Shown: in pieces, positions 24,302 through 34,659 of the stretch
Layout of the letters: each line of letters opens with the position of its first letter
Position numbering within the stretch: the stretch's first letter is position 1
Assembly (NCBI GenBank): GCA_900467185.1
Contig: UBPA01000014.1
Location: 186,001 to 250,000, forward strand
Length of the DNA stretch: 64,000 nt
Source: Hyphomicrobiales bacterium
Lineage (GTDB): Bacteria; Pseudomonadota; Alphaproteobacteria; Rhizobiales; Rhizobiaceae
Direction: 5' to 3'
Translations under genes and position numbers: made by a program
The notes under the pieces: generated by a model
The model's database searches: none
Told to the model about the DNA's origin: nothing
What the model saw: the letters and a program-made list of their open reading frames with translations, nothing else

Positions 24302-25615
24302 TCAGGCGAGCGATGCCTGCCGCGTTTCCGCGTCGATCATGCGGGCGGCAAACGCGGCGCAGACGAGAAGGGCTGCAAACAGCCCGACCGCCACGCCGAC
24401 CCCGAAGGTGACGACGACGGTCATCAGCGTCGGGGCGATGAGCCCGCCCAGCCGTGCGACCGCGCCTGCGGCCCCCATGCCCGTCGCGCGGGAGGCCGTG
24501 GGATAGAGTTCGGGCGTGAAGGCATAGAGCGCACCCCATGTTCCCAAGAGCGCGAAGCTCATCACGAGCAGCGACGCGCCGATCAGCAGGTCGTCCGGAG
24601 ACAGGACGAAGAGCAGGCAGCCGAGCGCGGAGAGAAGGCAGAAGCCGATCAGCGTCGGGCGCCGTCCCCACCGCTCCACGCCGAAGGCGGCGAGCGCATA
24701 GCCGGGAATCTGCGCCAGCGCCACGAACACCAGAAAGCCATAGCCGCGCACGAAACCGAAGCCCTCGCTCGCAAGGCGCGCCGGCATCCAGGTGAAGATG
24801 CCGTAATAGGAGACGGACACCAGAAACCAGACGGTCAGAATCAGCAGGCTGCGGCGCCGCAGGGGCGGCGAGAACACGCCTTCGCCCGCCGTCCTCGGCG
24901 CCGCGACCAGACGTTCGCCCGCCGTCAGAGCCGGCTTGCCGTGCATGACCAGCATGCGGTTGACGATGGCTTTGGCCTCATCGCCGCGGCCTGCACGCAG
25001 AAGATAGTAGGGCGATTCCGGCACGAAGACGCGCAGGCCGACGCCGATGATCGCTGGCAGCGCCGTGACGGCGAAGATGTAGCGCCAGGCATCCGCCACG
25101 CCGGCGACGCTTGCCGCCCAGGCAGCGAGCGCGATCGCCAGCGTGCCCACGGCCCAGAACCCTTCGAGCATGACGAGCCAGCGGCCGCGGTTTCGCGCCG
25201 GCAGGAACTCCGCCATCATGGCGTAATCGACCGGCAGCGTGCCCCCGACGGCAATGCCGGTGAGGAAGCGGAGAGCGAGCAGGCTCGTGAAATCCGGCGC
25301 GAAAACCGACAGCGCGCCGAAGACGGCATCGCAGGCGACGGTGAGCAGAAGCACGCGCCGGCGGCCCCAGCGATCCGCGAGCCGCCCGAAGACGACGGCG
25401 CCGATCAACATTCCGAGGAAGAACAGGGTCCCCGTCTGCAGCGCCTGGGGCACGGTCAGCCCGAAGCTTGCTGCGATGGAGGCGGCGGTGAAACCGACGG
25501 CCAGCACCTGCATGGCGTCGGCCGTCCACACGAGACCGAACACGCCGAGCAGCCTGCGCTGGAAGCGGCCCGTGCCGGCGCGATCCAGAGCCTCGTCCAT
25601 CGTCATCGCCGTCAT
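24302..25615 (-). CDS. MFS transporter
   Basis: This is an inner-membrane transporter of 437 aa with twelve predicted segments. The inter-TM2/3 motif reads GRLADRWGRRRVLL (near 85), the TM4 region FLTGIAVGGTLPVDYAMMAE, and the second half GVERWGRRPTLIG. It resembles the sugar porter/aromatic acid:H+ symporter type. It is adjacent, on the opposite strand, to a TetR gene (convergent) and has no clear partner. The substrate cannot be assigned. Confidence 0.9.
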   Translation of the reverse strand: MTAMTMDEALDRAGTGRFQRRLLGVFGLVWTADAMQVLAVGFTAASIAASFGLTVPQALQTGTLFFLGMLIGAVVFGRLADRWGRRRVLLLTVACDAVFGALSVFAPDFTSLLALRFLTGIAVGGTLPVDYAMMAEFLPARNRGRWLVMLEGFWAVGTLAIALAAWAASVAGVADAWRYIFAVTALPAIIGVGLRVFVPESPYYLLRAGRGDEAKAIVNRMLVMHGKPALTAGERLVAAPRTAGEGVFSPPLRRRSLLILTVWFLVSVSYYGIFTWMPARLASEGFGFVRGYGFLVFVALAQIPGYALAAFGVERWGRRPTLIGFCLLSALGCLLFVLSPDDLLIGASLLVMSFALLGTWGALYAFTPELYPTASRATGMGAAGAVARLGGLIAPTLMTVVVTFGVGVAVGLFAALLVCAAFAARMIDAETRQASLA

Positions 25616-25750
25616 GTTGCCATCCCCGCCATGTCATGCCCGTGCCGGCGCGAACAGAAGCGCCTTCACTGTGGACTCTATAGACGAGACAGCCGGGGAG
25701 TATAGTGTGGCGAAGCCGCCTGCAGACGCATTTCCGCGGCCTTGGATCGA

Positions 25751-27427
25751 TCAGCGAACGCGCGGGGGCGCGGGCCGCGGAGAGACGATGACCCTGTTGC
25801 GGCCGCCTTGCTTGGCGCGATAGAGATTGCGATCGGCGATCTCGAGGATGTCGCGTGCGTCATGGCCCTCGACGGACACGCCGATGCCGATGCTGACGGT
25901 CACCGTGAGCCCGGCTGCGACCGCCGACCAGTCATGTCGGGCGACCTTCAGGCGCATGCGCTCGCAGGCGCGTTTCGCCTGCGAGCAGGTGACGCCAGCC
26001 ATCAGCACCACGAACTCCTCGCCGCCGAAGCGAACGGCAAGGTCTACCCCCCGCAAGGAGCCCTTGATCAACCCGCCGAGCCCGATCAACACGCGGTCGC
26101 CGATGATATGCGAATGGGTGTCGTTGATCGCCTTGAAGTGATCGACGTCGAGCACCGCCAGCGCATAGCCTTCGCCGGCGGCATCCACCGCGTCCAGCAC
26201 CGCCTCCAGACGGCGGCGATTGCCAAGGCCGGTGAGCGGATCGGTGTTCGCCGCCTCCGTCAGCAGGGTCGTCTGCTGTTGGAGCGCTTCGAACGACCGA
26301 GCGATCTCGGCCGTCCGCACGGCTTCTGTGTCGAGCAACATCCTCAGCTTCTTGGTCTCGTAGCGAATATCGGCAAGGCGCGCATTGCGCTGGGCGCGCT
26401 CGGCCGTGAATTGCTGGTGAAGACTGTGATAGCGCTTGTGGAAATCGAGCGCCGGCTCGAAAGCGCGAAGGTGTTCGTGCGCCTTGGAGAGGTACAGGCA
26501 GGCGAACATCAGCGTCTCGACATTGCCGTTGATGCTCGCCAGCGCATGGGCATGCTGAAGCGGGACCAGCGCTTCCTCGTAGCGCTTCAGCGAAACGAGC
26601 GTCCGCCCGAGAATATCGAGATAGTGCCCCTCGCCGCGTGCATCGTCCTCGCTGGTGATGGCGCGAAAACGCGCAAGAAACTGCTCTGCACCGATGAAGT
26701 CCTCGGCCGCGTTGAAGTATTCGGCGAGATTGCCGAGACAGAGACGCTCGGCCCAGCCATCTCCGAGGGACTGGGCAAGGGCATAGGCGCTTCGGGTCAC
26801 GTCGATCGCCGGCCCCATGGCGGCATCGAAGGATGCGCGGTCGCCCGCGTCCAGAGCGAGATAGGCGGCCTCCGCATGCGAGCCGCCGAGATTGATCAGC
26901 CACCAGCACTCGAAACTCGCATCGCCGGCCTCCCGCGCCAGCGCCACTGCCCGGCCGCAATAGTCGATGGCCAACGGCGGTTGCCGGGACATCCAGAAGA
27001 TGACACCGGTGACATTGATGGCCAGCGAGCGCGTGCGCGGATCGCCGCTCTGATCGGCAATGTCGAGCGCCTCCGCCGCCAGCGCGACCGCCTCCTCCAG
27101 CTGGCCCAACTCCAGATGGAGCCAGGCTTGAATGCTCAGGGCCTGCGCCTCGAACGCCGGCTGATCGAGATCGTGCCAGATCGCCACCGCCTGCGCGACA
27201 TAACGGAGGCCCATTTCGGGCTTTCCGAGCTGGAAGCAGTACCAGGCGGTGTCCTGCGCGCTGCGTGCCGTTTCCGGTGAATTGCCCCGCTGCAAAGACA
27301 GTTCATGAACGGAGAGCGATATCTCGAGAGCACCGCTGGATCGTCCCGAGCATCCGAGCTGCCACGCCTCATCCAATGCATGGATATTCGCGGAGATATC
27401 AGAATTTTTACTTTCTGCGAAAATCAC
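25751..27427 (-). CDS. Diguanylate cyclase with N-terminal TPR-like sensor region
   Basis: This cytoplasmic enzyme of 558 aa would make c-di-GMP. A GTG start at 27427 is used. The first 340 residues are a helical TPR-type array (ETARSAQDTAWYCFQLGKPE, AWLHLELGQLEEAVALAAEA, LVPLQHAHALA). A short coiled coil joins it to a GGDEF domain (about 390-550) with TDPLTGLGNRRRLEAVLDA and active site RFGGEEFVVLM. RGVD five residues before the active site is an inhibitory I-site, so the product probably feeds back. The protein has no membrane segment. It is monocistronic. Binding partners for the TPRs are unknown. Confidence 0.9.
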   Translation of the reverse strand: MIFAESKNSDISANIHALDEAWQLGCSGRSSGALEISLSVHELSLQRGNSPETARSAQDTAWYCFQLGKPEMGLRYVAQAVAIWHDLDQPAFEAQALSIQAWLHLELGQLEEAVALAAEALDIADQSGDPRTRSLAINVTGVIFWMSRQPPLAIDYCGRAVALAREAGDASFECWWLINLGGSHAEAAYLALDAGDRASFDAAMGPAIDVTRSAYALAQSLGDGWAERLCLGNLAEYFNAAEDFIGAEQFLARFRAITSEDDARGEGHYLDILGRTLVSLKRYEEALVPLQHAHALASINGNVETLMFACLYLSKAHEHLRAFEPALDFHKRYHSLHQQFTAERAQRNARLADIRYETKKLRMLLDTEAVRTAEIARSFEALQQQTTLLTEAANTDPLTGLGNRRRLEAVLDAVDAAGEGYALAVLDVDHFKAINDTHSHIIGDRVLIGLGGLIKGSLRGVDLAVRFGGEEFVVLMAGVTCSQAKRACERMRLKVARHDWSAVAAGLTVTVSIGIGVSVEGHDARDILEIADRNLYRAKQGGRNRVIVSPRPAPPRVR

Positions 27428-27661
27428 GCTGGCAATCCGGATATCGTCTCTACTGTCTGTGCAGGAGCTTTTCCAGTCTGTCCGAAAATCCTGAACATGG
27501 CGCTAATGGAACGGCAGAAATTTTCATCATCCGCGCCCTTGGCTCCTCGAATTTTTCTTGTGCACCGCACCAGAGACAAGAGGAAATGATGCTTTTCTCT
27601 TGCCATCCGCATGTCTCGTCACGCAACCGACACGCCTGCTTCTTTCCCTACAGCGCCGCTT

Positions 27662-27838
27662 CTACCGATCGTCCGGCCCCGTCGATGCCTTTCGCCGCAC
27701 GTCACCCTTGCACCGTTCGGAGCATGTTCTGACGTTCTCCCAGTCCCGCGCCCATTTCTTCCGCCACGCAAACGGCCTGCCGCAGGCGGCACAGATCTTC
27801 GTCGGAAGGTTGGATTTCGTGTAGCGCGGCTCCTTCAT
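27662..27838 (-). CDS. DUF2256 family small zinc-finger-like protein
   Basis: This is a 58-aa protein starting at the ATG at 27838. It carries [19 protein letters not shown] and VRTCSERCK, the four-Cys signature of the DUF2256 family, likely a zinc-binding treble-clef fold. The role is unknown; in many proteobacteria the family is linked to cryptochrome/photolyase-type genes, but none is nearby here. It would be easy to miss because it is short. Confidence 0.85.
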   Translation of the reverse strand: MKEPRYTKSNLPTKICAACGRPFAWRKKWARDWENVRTCSERCKGDVRRKASTGPDDR

Positions 27839-27959
27839 GGGCGGGAACCTGTGGCGCGGATGCGCGCTGTCAAGCGGCCCGCGGTGACGCCGGTGCGCGG
27901 CAGGCGCCCCGGTCGTTGGGGGACTTGCCAACCCGCAGCCACATCCGGATAAGAACAGC

Positions 27960-28871
27960 ATGGCCTTCACGCTCCGCCAGCTTCAGTTCTTCGTCGCCGT
28001 TGCCGAACAGGGATCCGTCACCCGGGCGGCGCAAAACCTGTCGATCTCGCAATCGTCGATCACCGAAGCGATCAAGGAACTCGAAAGCGATCTCGGCGTC
28101 GCGCTCTTCGACCGGCATCCGCGCGGCCTGCACATCACCCATAACGGACACCAGTTCCTGCGCCATGCGACGAAGATCCTGGCCGGCGTTCAGGATGCCC
28201 GCCGCTCCTTCGCCCATGCGCCGGAAACCGGAAACGGCAAGCTCAATCTCGGCGTCACGTCGCTGGTGGCGGGCTATGTCCTGTCGGATCTTCTGGCGCG
28301 GTATCGGCGTGCCTTCCCCTCGGTCGATGTCAGTGCCATCGAGGATAACGGCTCCTATCTCGAGCACCTTCTCGTCGGCGGCGAACTCGATGTCGCCGTC
28401 ATGGTCATTTCCAACCTGCGCGATCGCATGGCGCTGCAGGCGGAGATCATCGAGACGTCGCCCTACCGGCTCTGGCTGCCGCTCGGCCACCGGCTCGTCT
28501 CGGCGGACATCATCTCCATATCGGATGTGGCACAGGAGCCCCTGATCATGCTGACGGTGGACGAGATCGAGGAAAACACGGGCAAGCTGCTCGCAGCCCT
28601 TGGCGCGCGCCCGCATGTGGCCTTTCGCACCCGCTCTGTGGAAGCCGTGCGCAGCCTCGTTGCGACCGGCGCCGGCATCGCCCTCCTGCCCGATCTCGTT
28701 TACCGGCCCTGGTCGCTGGAAGGCGACCGGATCGAGAGCCGCGACGTTTCCGGCGCCCTGCCGGTGGTGCAGGTCGGCATGGTCTGGCGCAAGGGCTCCA
28801 GCCTGCCGCAGTCCGCGCGGGATTTCATCGGCGTGGTCGAAACACTGCGCAGCAGCCGCGGGCGGAGCTAA
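27960..28871 (+). CDS. LysR-family regulator of the putrescine operon
   Basis: This is a 303-aa DNA-binding activator. The HTH reads [20 protein letters not shown] and [19 protein letters not shown] type 2 periplasmic-binding-like effector domain follows (about 90-295, with [20 protein letters not shown]). It lies 118 bp upstream of the ydcS-like gene in the same direction, so it probably regulates that operon, perhaps with polyamines or GABA-pathway intermediates as effector. The assignment is by position only. Confidence 0.88.
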   Translation: MAFTLRQLQFFVAVAEQGSVTRAAQNLSISQSSITEAIKELESDLGVALFDRHPRGLHITHNGHQFLRHATKILAGVQDARRSFAHAPETGNGKLNLGVTSLVAGYVLSDLLARYRRAFPSVDVSAIEDNGSYLEHLLVGGELDVAVMVISNLRDRMALQAEIIETSPYRLWLPLGHRLVSADIISISDVAQEPLIMLTVDEIEENTGKLLAALGARPHVAFRTRSVEAVRSLVATGAGIALLPDLVYRPWSLEGDRIESRDVSGALPVVQVGMVWRKGSSLPQSARDFIGVVETLRSSRGRS

Positions 28872-28989
28872 CGTTCGGAAAAACCGATACCGGCTATCTG
28901 TTTAATGAATTTGCGAATGCGGCGGAAGCGCGGCACCTTTCTCAGCGGGAACAGACGAGCCGAACAACGGCCGAACCGGGAGACCACAG

Positions 28990-30150
28990 ATGATCAAGAT
29001 TCTGAAGTCCTGCAGCACCCTCGCCCTCTCGCTTGCCTTCGCCACCTCCGCCATTGCACAGGAGCCTTTGAAGGCGCTCGGCACTGGCGAAGGCGAACTG
29101 TCGATCGTGGCCTGGGCCGGCTATATCGAGCGGGGCGAGACCGACAAGGCCTATGACTGGGTCACCGACTTCGAAAAGTCGAGCGGCTGCAAGGTTTCGG
29201 TAAAAACTGCCGCGACATCGGACGAAATGGTTGCGCTGATGAACGAGGGCGGCTTCGACCTCGTCACGGCATCGGGCGACGCCTCGCTCCGGCTCGTGGC
29301 CGGCAAGCGCGTGCAGCCGATCAACACCGACCTCATTCCCAGCTGGAAGACGCTGGACGCGCGCATGCAGGATGCCCCCTGGCACACGGTCAAGGGCGTC
29401 CACTACGGCACGCCCTATGTCTGGGGGCCGAACGTGCTGATGTACAACACCGAGGCCTTCAAGGGCGAGGCGCCGAAGAGCTGGAAGGTCGTCTTCGAGG
29501 AGATGACCCTGCCCGACGGCAAGTCCAACAAGGGCCGGGTTCAGGCCTATGACGGTCCGATCCATGTGGCGGACGCCGCCAACTATCTGATGGCGCACAA
29601 GCCGGAACTCGGCATCAAGGACCCCTACGAGCTCAACGAGGAGCAGTACAAGGCGGCCCTCGACATCCTGAGGGTCCAGCGCACGCTGGTCGGCCGCTAC
29701 TGGCACGATGCCATGATCCAGATCGACGACTTCAAGAACGAGGGCGTCGTCGCCTCGGGTTCCTGGCCGTTCCAGGTGAACCTGCTCACCGCGGAAAAAC
29801 AGCCGATCGCCGCCGTCTTCCCCGAGGAAGGCACGACCGGCTGGGCCGACACGACGATGCTCTCGTCCGAAAGCGCCCACCCGAACTGCGCCTATATGTG
29901 GATGGAGCACTCGCTTTCGCCCAAGGTGCAGGGCGACGTATCCGCCTGGTTCGGCGCCAACCCCTCTGTCGGCGCAGCCTGCAAGGGCAATGCGCTGCTG
30001 ACGGACGAAGGCTGCAAGACCAATGGCTACGAGAATTTCGAGAAGGTGAAGTTCTGGAAGACGCCGGTCGCCAAATGCGCCAGCCAGAGCGAGTGCGTGC
30101 CCTATCACCGCTGGGTCTCGGACTATATCGGCGTCATCGGCGGCCGCTGA
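28990..30150 (+). CDS. ydcS: Putrescine/spermidine ABC transporter binding protein (YdcS-like)
   Basis: This is a periplasmic polyamine receptor of 386 aa with a signal peptide ending SAIAQ. It closely follows E. coli YdcS as I remember that sequence: AWAGYIERGETDKAYDWVT, KTAATSDEMVALMNEGG, LVTASGDASLRLVAGKRVQP, GTPYVWGPNVLMYNT, DGKSNKGRVQAYDGPI and GVVASGSWPFQ. GGGAG lies before the ATG. It is first in the ydcSTUV-patD operon; a long palindromic repeat separates it from the ATPase gene. The ligand is taken from the E. coli homolog and the downstream patD. Confidence 0.9.
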   Translation: MIKILKSCSTLALSLAFATSAIAQEPLKALGTGEGELSIVAWAGYIERGETDKAYDWVTDFEKSSGCKVSVKTAATSDEMVALMNEGGFDLVTASGDASLRLVAGKRVQPINTDLIPSWKTLDARMQDAPWHTVKGVHYGTPYVWGPNVLMYNTEAFKGEAPKSWKVVFEEMTLPDGKSNKGRVQAYDGPIHVADAANYLMAHKPELGIKDPYELNEEQYKAALDILRVQRTLVGRYWHDAMIQIDDFKNEGVVASGSWPFQVNLLTAEKQPIAAVFPEEGTTGWADTTMLSSESAHPNCAYMWMEHSLSPKVQGDVSAWFGANPSVGAACKGNALLTDEGCKTNGYENFEKVKFWKTPVAKCASQSECVPYHRWVSDYIGVIGGR

Positions 30151-30187
30151 CACGAGGCAGCGTGCCGAACGCCTCGTGCCTCTCCTG

Positions 30188-30291
30188 CGTCATCCTCGGG
30201 CTCGTCCCGAGGATCTGCTGAGAACAGCCGCACATGACGTGGATTGCCTGTTGAATGAGCTCAGATCCTCGGGACAAGCCCGAGGATGACG
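30188..30291. repeat. Nested palindromic intergenic repeat inside the putrescine operon
   Basis: Two 30-nt arms (30188-30217 and 30262-30291) are inverted copies with one mismatch. Each arm has its own dyad, cctcggg-N5-cccgagg. The element could fold into one long hairpin with a 44-nt loop or two small ones. It has the look of the short palindromic repeat families scattered in rhizobial genomes. It contains no gene. Confidence 0.8.
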
Positions 30292-30411
30292 TCGGGGTTG
30301 AGCGCTCGCGAAAACGGCACCCTCGGTATTCAGACGAGGCACCTCCCGACACCCCGCAGACCACGGACACGCACATTGTCGCGACATTCGTCCTTGCCCA
30401 CTGGAGCCACC

Positions 30412-31407
30412 ATGACCGCCATCCTCTTCGAAAACGTCTCGCGCCATTTCGGCAGCGTGCGCGCCGTCGATGGCGTCGATCTCGCGGTTGCGGAAGGCGA
30501 GTTCTTCGCCATGCTCGGCCCCTCCGGCTCCGGCAAGACGACCTGCCTGCGGCTCGTCGCGGGCTTCGAACAGCCGACATCCGGCCATATCGAAATCTTC
30601 GGCGAGACCGCGGAAGGCGTGCCGCCCTACCGGCGCAACGTCAACACGGTGTTCCAGGACTACGCGCTGTTCCCGCATCTCTCGATCCTCGACAATGTCG
30701 CCTACGGGCTGATGGTGAAGGGGATCGGAAAGGCGGAGCGGCGGCGGGCGGCGGAAGACGCGCTGGCGATGGTCGCCCTGCCCGGCTACGGCGCGCGCAA
30801 GCCCGGCCAGCTCTCCGGCGGCCAGCGCCAGCGCGTCGCCCTTGCCCGCGCGCTCGTCAACCGGCCGCGCGTTCTGCTGCTTGACGAGCCCCTGGGCGCG
30901 CTGGACCTGAAGCTGCGCGAGCAGATGCAGGAGGAGCTGAAGACCCTGCAGAAGACGCTTGGCCTGACCTTTATCTTCGTCACCCACGACCAGAGCGAAG
31001 CCCTGTCCATGGCCGACCGGGTCGCCGTGTTCCATGAGGGCAAGGTGCGGCAGGTGGGCACGCCGGAGGAGATCTACCGGCGTCCGAAGACGCGTTTCGT
31101 CGCGGATTTCGTCGGCTCCTCCAATGTCCTCTCCCGCGAACAATGCGCGCGGCTCGGCCTTAACGCCCCCGCTGCGAGCCTGCGCCCGGAATCGATCCTG
31201 CTGGGCGCACCCGCCGACGGCCAACTCGGGCTCACCGGCGTGCCGATCGCCGCGAGCTTCCTGGGCCCCATCAACCGGCTGACGCTCGACTGCGGCGGCG
31301 AACGCATCGTCGCCGCGCTTCCGGCCGGCACGCCCGTGCCCGCCACCGGCGAGCCCGTCACCTTCGCCTTCAACCGGCAGGATCTCCACGTGATGGAGGA
31401 GGCCTGA
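30412..31407 (+). CDS. ydcT: Polyamine ABC transporter ATP-binding protein (YdcT/PotA-like)
   Basis: This is a 331-aa ATPase of the importer, from the ATG at 30412 with GGAG upstream. The Walker A is GPSGSGKTT, the Q-loop lies in NTVFQDYALFPHLS, the signature LSGGQRQRVALARAL, Walker B LLLDEPLGALD, and H-loop FVTHDQSEAL. A C-terminal TOBE-like regulatory domain (about 240-331) follows. The stop overlaps the next permease start (TGATG). The gene has the same position as ydcT in E. coli. Confidence 0.92.
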   Translation: MTAILFENVSRHFGSVRAVDGVDLAVAEGEFFAMLGPSGSGKTTCLRLVAGFEQPTSGHIEIFGETAEGVPPYRRNVNTVFQDYALFPHLSILDNVAYGLMVKGIGKAERRRAAEDALAMVALPGYGARKPGQLSGGQRQRVALARALVNRPRVLLLDEPLGALDLKLREQMQEELKTLQKTLGLTFIFVTHDQSEALSMADRVAVFHEGKVRQVGTPEEIYRRPKTRFVADFVGSSNVLSREQCARLGLNAPAASLRPESILLGAPADGQLGLTGVPIAASFLGPINRLTLDCGGERIVAALPAGTPVPATGEPVTFAFNRQDLHVMEEA

Positions 31408-32369
31408 TGGCGGCCGTGGCGCAGGCTCACCCGGGAAATGCGACGATAAGCCCGGCCGGGACGGGCTCGGCCCGGCTCTCGGACGTCTTCTGGCGGAATC
31501 CGAAGCTGTTTCTGGCGCTGCTTCTCTGTCTGCCGCTCCTCTGGCTCGGCGTCGTCTATCTCGGTTCGCTTGCGGTCTTCCTCGCTCAGAGCCTCTTCGC
31601 CATCGACGATTTCTCCGGTCTCGTCACCTACGAGCCGACACTGGCCACCTACCGGCAGCTGTTCTCGGATGCGAATTTCGATATCATCCTGCGCACGGTG
31701 CTGATGGCGACAAGCGTAACGCTGGCGTCGATCGTCATCGCCTTTCCCATCGCCTATTACGCCGCGCGCTATGCCCAAGGCGTCTGGAAGGCGGTGTTCT
31801 ATCTCGGGGTGATGCTCCCCCTCTGGTCGAGCTACCTCGTCAAGATCTACGCCTGGAAGCTGATCCTCGCGAAGGAGGGCATTCTCACCTGGCTGTTCAC
31901 CCAGCTGCATCTCCTGTGGCTGCTCGATGCCTGGCTCGCGATCCCCGTCATCGGCGGCAACTCGCTGTCGGTCAGCTACACCGGCACCTTCCTCGTCTTC
32001 GTCTATGTGTGGCTGCCCTTCATGATCCTGCCGATCCAGGCAGCGCTCGAACGCGTGTCCGGCAGCCTTGTGGAAGCCTCGGCCGACCTTGGCGCCCATC
32101 CGCGCCAGACCTTCCGTCATGTCCTGCTTCCGCTCGCGTTGCCGGGCATCGTCGCCGGCTCCATCTTCACCTTTTCGCTGACGCTCGGAGACTACATCAT
32201 TCCGCAGATCATCGGCTCCTCGCGCCTGTTCATCGGGCAGGCCGTCTATGCGCAGCAGGGCACCGCCGGCAACCTGCCGCTTGCCGCCGCCTTCACGCTG
32301 GTGCCCATCGTCATCATGGGCGTCTACCTCTGGGCCGCCCGTCGCATGGGAGCTTTCGATGCGCTCTGA
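31407..32369 (+). CDS. ydcU: Polyamine ABC transporter permease (YdcU/PotB-like)
   Basis: This is an inner-membrane subunit of 320 aa with six or seven hydrophobic segments (first near 30-60) and the EAA motif [20 protein letters not shown]. The ATG overlaps the stop of the ATPase gene, and its 3' end overlaps the next permease by 11 bp. It forms the translocation channel together with the following permease. Name from gene order and similarity. Confidence 0.92.
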   Translation: MAAVAQAHPGNATISPAGTGSARLSDVFWRNPKLFLALLLCLPLLWLGVVYLGSLAVFLAQSLFAIDDFSGLVTYEPTLATYRQLFSDANFDIILRTVLMATSVTLASIVIAFPIAYYAARYAQGVWKAVFYLGVMLPLWSSYLVKIYAWKLILAKEGILTWLFTQLHLLWLLDAWLAIPVIGGNSLSVSYTGTFLVFVYVWLPFMILPIQAALERVSGSLVEASADLGAHPRQTFRHVLLPLALPGIVAGSIFTFSLTLGDYIIPQIIGSSRLFIGQAVYAQQGTAGNLPLAAAFTLVPIVIMGVYLWAARRMGAFDAL

Positions 32370-33174
32370 CCGTCTCGACCGGGCGCCGCTGCCCCTGAAG
32401 ATCTCCGCCTGTCTCGGCCTGCTGTTCCTGCATCTGCCGATCCTGCTCATCTTCCTCTATGCCTTCACCACCGAGGAGAAGAGCTACCGCTTTCCGCCGC
32501 CCGGGCTGACGCTGCAATGGTTCGCCGTCACCTGGAACCGGCCAGACGTCTGGGCGGCGCTGACGCTGTCGGTGAAGGTCGCGAGCCTTGCGACCGCAAT
32601 CGCCCTCGTGCTCGGCACGCTCTGTGCCGCCGCGGTCTCCCGCTCGGCCTTCTTCGGGCGCGAGGCGGTGTCGCTGCTCGTCATCCTGCCCATCGCGCTC
32701 CCCGGCATCATCACCGGCATCGCGCTGCGGTCAGCCTTCTCGATGGCGGATATCCCGTTCTCGTTTTTCACCATCGTGCTCGGCCATGCCACCTTCTGCA
32801 TCGTCGTCGTCTACAACAATGCGGTCGCCCGCTTCCGTCGCCTGTCCGGCTCGCTCGTGGAGGCCTCGATGGATCTGGGGGCCGATGGTTTCCAGACGTT
32901 TCGCTACGTTATCCTGCCGAACATCGCGACGGCGCTTCTGGCCGGCGGCATGCTCGCCTTCGCCCTGTCCTTCGACGAGGTGATCGTCACGACGTTCACC
33001 GCCGGCCAGCAGTCCACCCTGCCGATCTGGATGCTGGAGGAACTGATCCGCCCGCGGCAGCGGCCGGTGACCAACGTCGTCGCCATGGTCGTCGTGCTGG
33101 TGACGCTTCTGCCGATCCTTGCCGCCTACTTCCTCACCCGCGACGGCGACCATATCGCCGGCGCCGGCAAATGA
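32359..33174 (+). CDS. ydcV: Polyamine ABC transporter permease (YdcV/PotC-like)
   Basis: This is a 271-aa permease that starts at the ATG at 32359 within the previous gene; longer upstream frames are not protein-like. Six membrane segments are visible, and the EAA motif is [20 protein letters not shown]. It pairs with the preceding permease. It is followed 25 bp later by patD. Confidence 0.92.
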   Translation: MRSDRLDRAPLPLKISACLGLLFLHLPILLIFLYAFTTEEKSYRFPPPGLTLQWFAVTWNRPDVWAALTLSVKVASLATAIALVLGTLCAAAVSRSAFFGREAVSLLVILPIALPGIITGIALRSAFSMADIPFSFFTIVLGHATFCIVVVYNNAVARFRRLSGSLVEASMDLGADGFQTFRYVILPNIATALLAGGMLAFALSFDEVIVTTFTAGQQSTLPIWMLEELIRPRQRPVTNVVAMVVVLVTLLPILAAYFLTRDGDHIAGAGK

Positions 33175-33199
33175 CCCGAACCTGAACAGGAGATCGACC

Positions 33200-34627
33200 A
33201 TGGACACGGACCTTTTGATCGGCGCCCGCTTCGAGCCCGGCACCGAGGCGGAAGAGCAGATCCTCAACCCGAAGACCGGGGCGAAGATCCTCGGGCTCGC
33301 CGAGGCGTCGCACGGGCAGATCGATGCGGCCGTGGAGGCCGCCGAACGCGCCTTCACCACCTGGTCGCGCACGACGCCGGCCGAGCGCTCGACCTATCTC
33401 CTGCGCATCGCCGATGCGATCGAGCGGGACGCGGACGGTTTCGCAAGCCTCGAAGCGCTGAACTGCGGCAAGCCGCTGCACGCCGTGCGCAACGACGAGA
33501 TCCCGGCGATCGTGGATTGCTGGCGCTTCTTCGCCGGCGCCATCCGCATGCTGAACGGCCCCGTGGCCGGCGAATATCTGCCCGGGCACACCTCGATGAT
33601 CCGGCGCGATGCGATCGGCGTCGTCGGCTCCATCGCACCCTGGAACTATCCGCTGATGATGATGGCCTGGAAGCTCGCGCCGGCGCTGGCAGGCGGTAAC
33701 ACCGTCGTCTTCAAGCCCTCCGAACAGACGCCGTTGACCGCGCTGAAGATGGCGCGGCTGCTGGCCGACATCCTGCCGGAAGGCGTCGTGAACATCATCC
33801 TCGGCCGCGGCGACACCGTCGGCAATGCGCTGATCAACCATCCAAAGATCGCAATGGTCTCGATCACCGGCGATATCGCGACGGGTAAGAAAGTGCTGAC
33901 CGCGGCGGCCAAGACCGTCAAGCGGACGCATCTGGAACTCGGCGGCAAGGCGCCCGTGATCGTCTATGACGATGCGGACCTCGAGGCCGTCGTCGCCGGC
34001 ATCCGCACCTTCGGCTTCTACAATGCCGGGCAGGACTGCACAGCCGCCTGCCGCATCTACGCGCAGGATGGCATTTACGAGAAGCTGGTCGCCGACCTCA
34101 CCGCCGCCGTCTCCAGCATCACCTTCGGATCGGAAAACGATGCGGACAACGAGATCGGCCCGCTGATTTCCGCCCGCCAGCGCGACCGCGTGTCGAGCTT
34201 CGTCGAGCGCACCAACGAGGCACGGCACATGGAGGTCACGACCGGCGGCCAACGCGGACCGGGCGACGGCTTCTTCTTCCAGCCGACCGTCATCGCCGGC
34301 GCGCTGCAGGACGACGAGATCGTTCGTCGCGAGGTGTTCGGCCCGGTCGTCTCCGTCACCCGCTTCAAGGAGCCCGAACAGGCGGTGACCTGGGCGAACG
34401 ACAGCGACTACGGCCTCGCCTCCTCTGTCTGGTCGAAGGATATTTCGCGCGCGATGCAGACCGCCGGCCGGCTGCAATACGGCTGCACCTGGATCAATAC
34501 CCACTTCGCCCTCGTCAACGAAATGCCGCATGGCGGTCTCAAGCAGTCGGGCTATGGCAAGGATCTCTCGGTCTATGCGCTCGAAGATTACACCGCCGTG
34601 CGCCACATCATGATCGCACACGGCTGA
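33200..34627 (+). CDS. patD: Gamma-aminobutyraldehyde dehydrogenase (PatD/YdcW)
   Basis: This NAD-dependent aldehyde dehydrogenase of 475 aa converts 4-aminobutyraldehyde, made from putrescine by transaminase or oxidase, to GABA. The ATG at 33200 follows CAGGAGA. Motifs: [32 protein letters not shown], catalytic Glu in [13 protein letters not shown], and catalytic Cys in [14 protein letters not shown]. Its position after ydcSTUV matches E. coli ydcW, which supports a putrescine-use operon. The substrate is inferred from homology and context. A strong hairpin follows the stop. Confidence 0.92.
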   Translation: MDTDLLIGARFEPGTEAEEQILNPKTGAKILGLAEASHGQIDAAVEAAERAFTTWSRTTPAERSTYLLRIADAIERDADGFASLEALNCGKPLHAVRNDEIPAIVDCWRFFAGAIRMLNGPVAGEYLPGHTSMIRRDAIGVVGSIAPWNYPLMMMAWKLAPALAGGNTVVFKPSEQTPLTALKMARLLADILPEGVVNIILGRGDTVGNALINHPKIAMVSITGDIATGKKVLTAAAKTVKRTHLELGGKAPVIVYDDADLEAVVAGIRTFGFYNAGQDCTAACRIYAQDGIYEKLVADLTAAVSSITFGSENDADNEIGPLISARQRDRVSSFVERTNEARHMEVTTGGQRGPGDGFFFQPTVIAGALQDDEIVRREVFGPVVSVTRFKEPEQAVTWANDSDYGLASSVWSKDISRAMQTAGRLQYGCTWINTHFALVNEMPHGGLKQSGYGKDLSVYALEDYTAVRHIMIAHG

Positions 34628-34629
34628 GC

Positions 34630-34659
34630 GACCGGCCGGGCTGCAACGCCCGGCCGGTC
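34630..34659 (+). terminator. Terminator of the ydcSTUV-patD operon
   Basis: A perfect 11-bp stem gaccggccggg/cccggccggtc with an 8-nt loop lies two bases after the patD stop. Only a weak T tract follows (tctcg). Confidence 0.7.
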
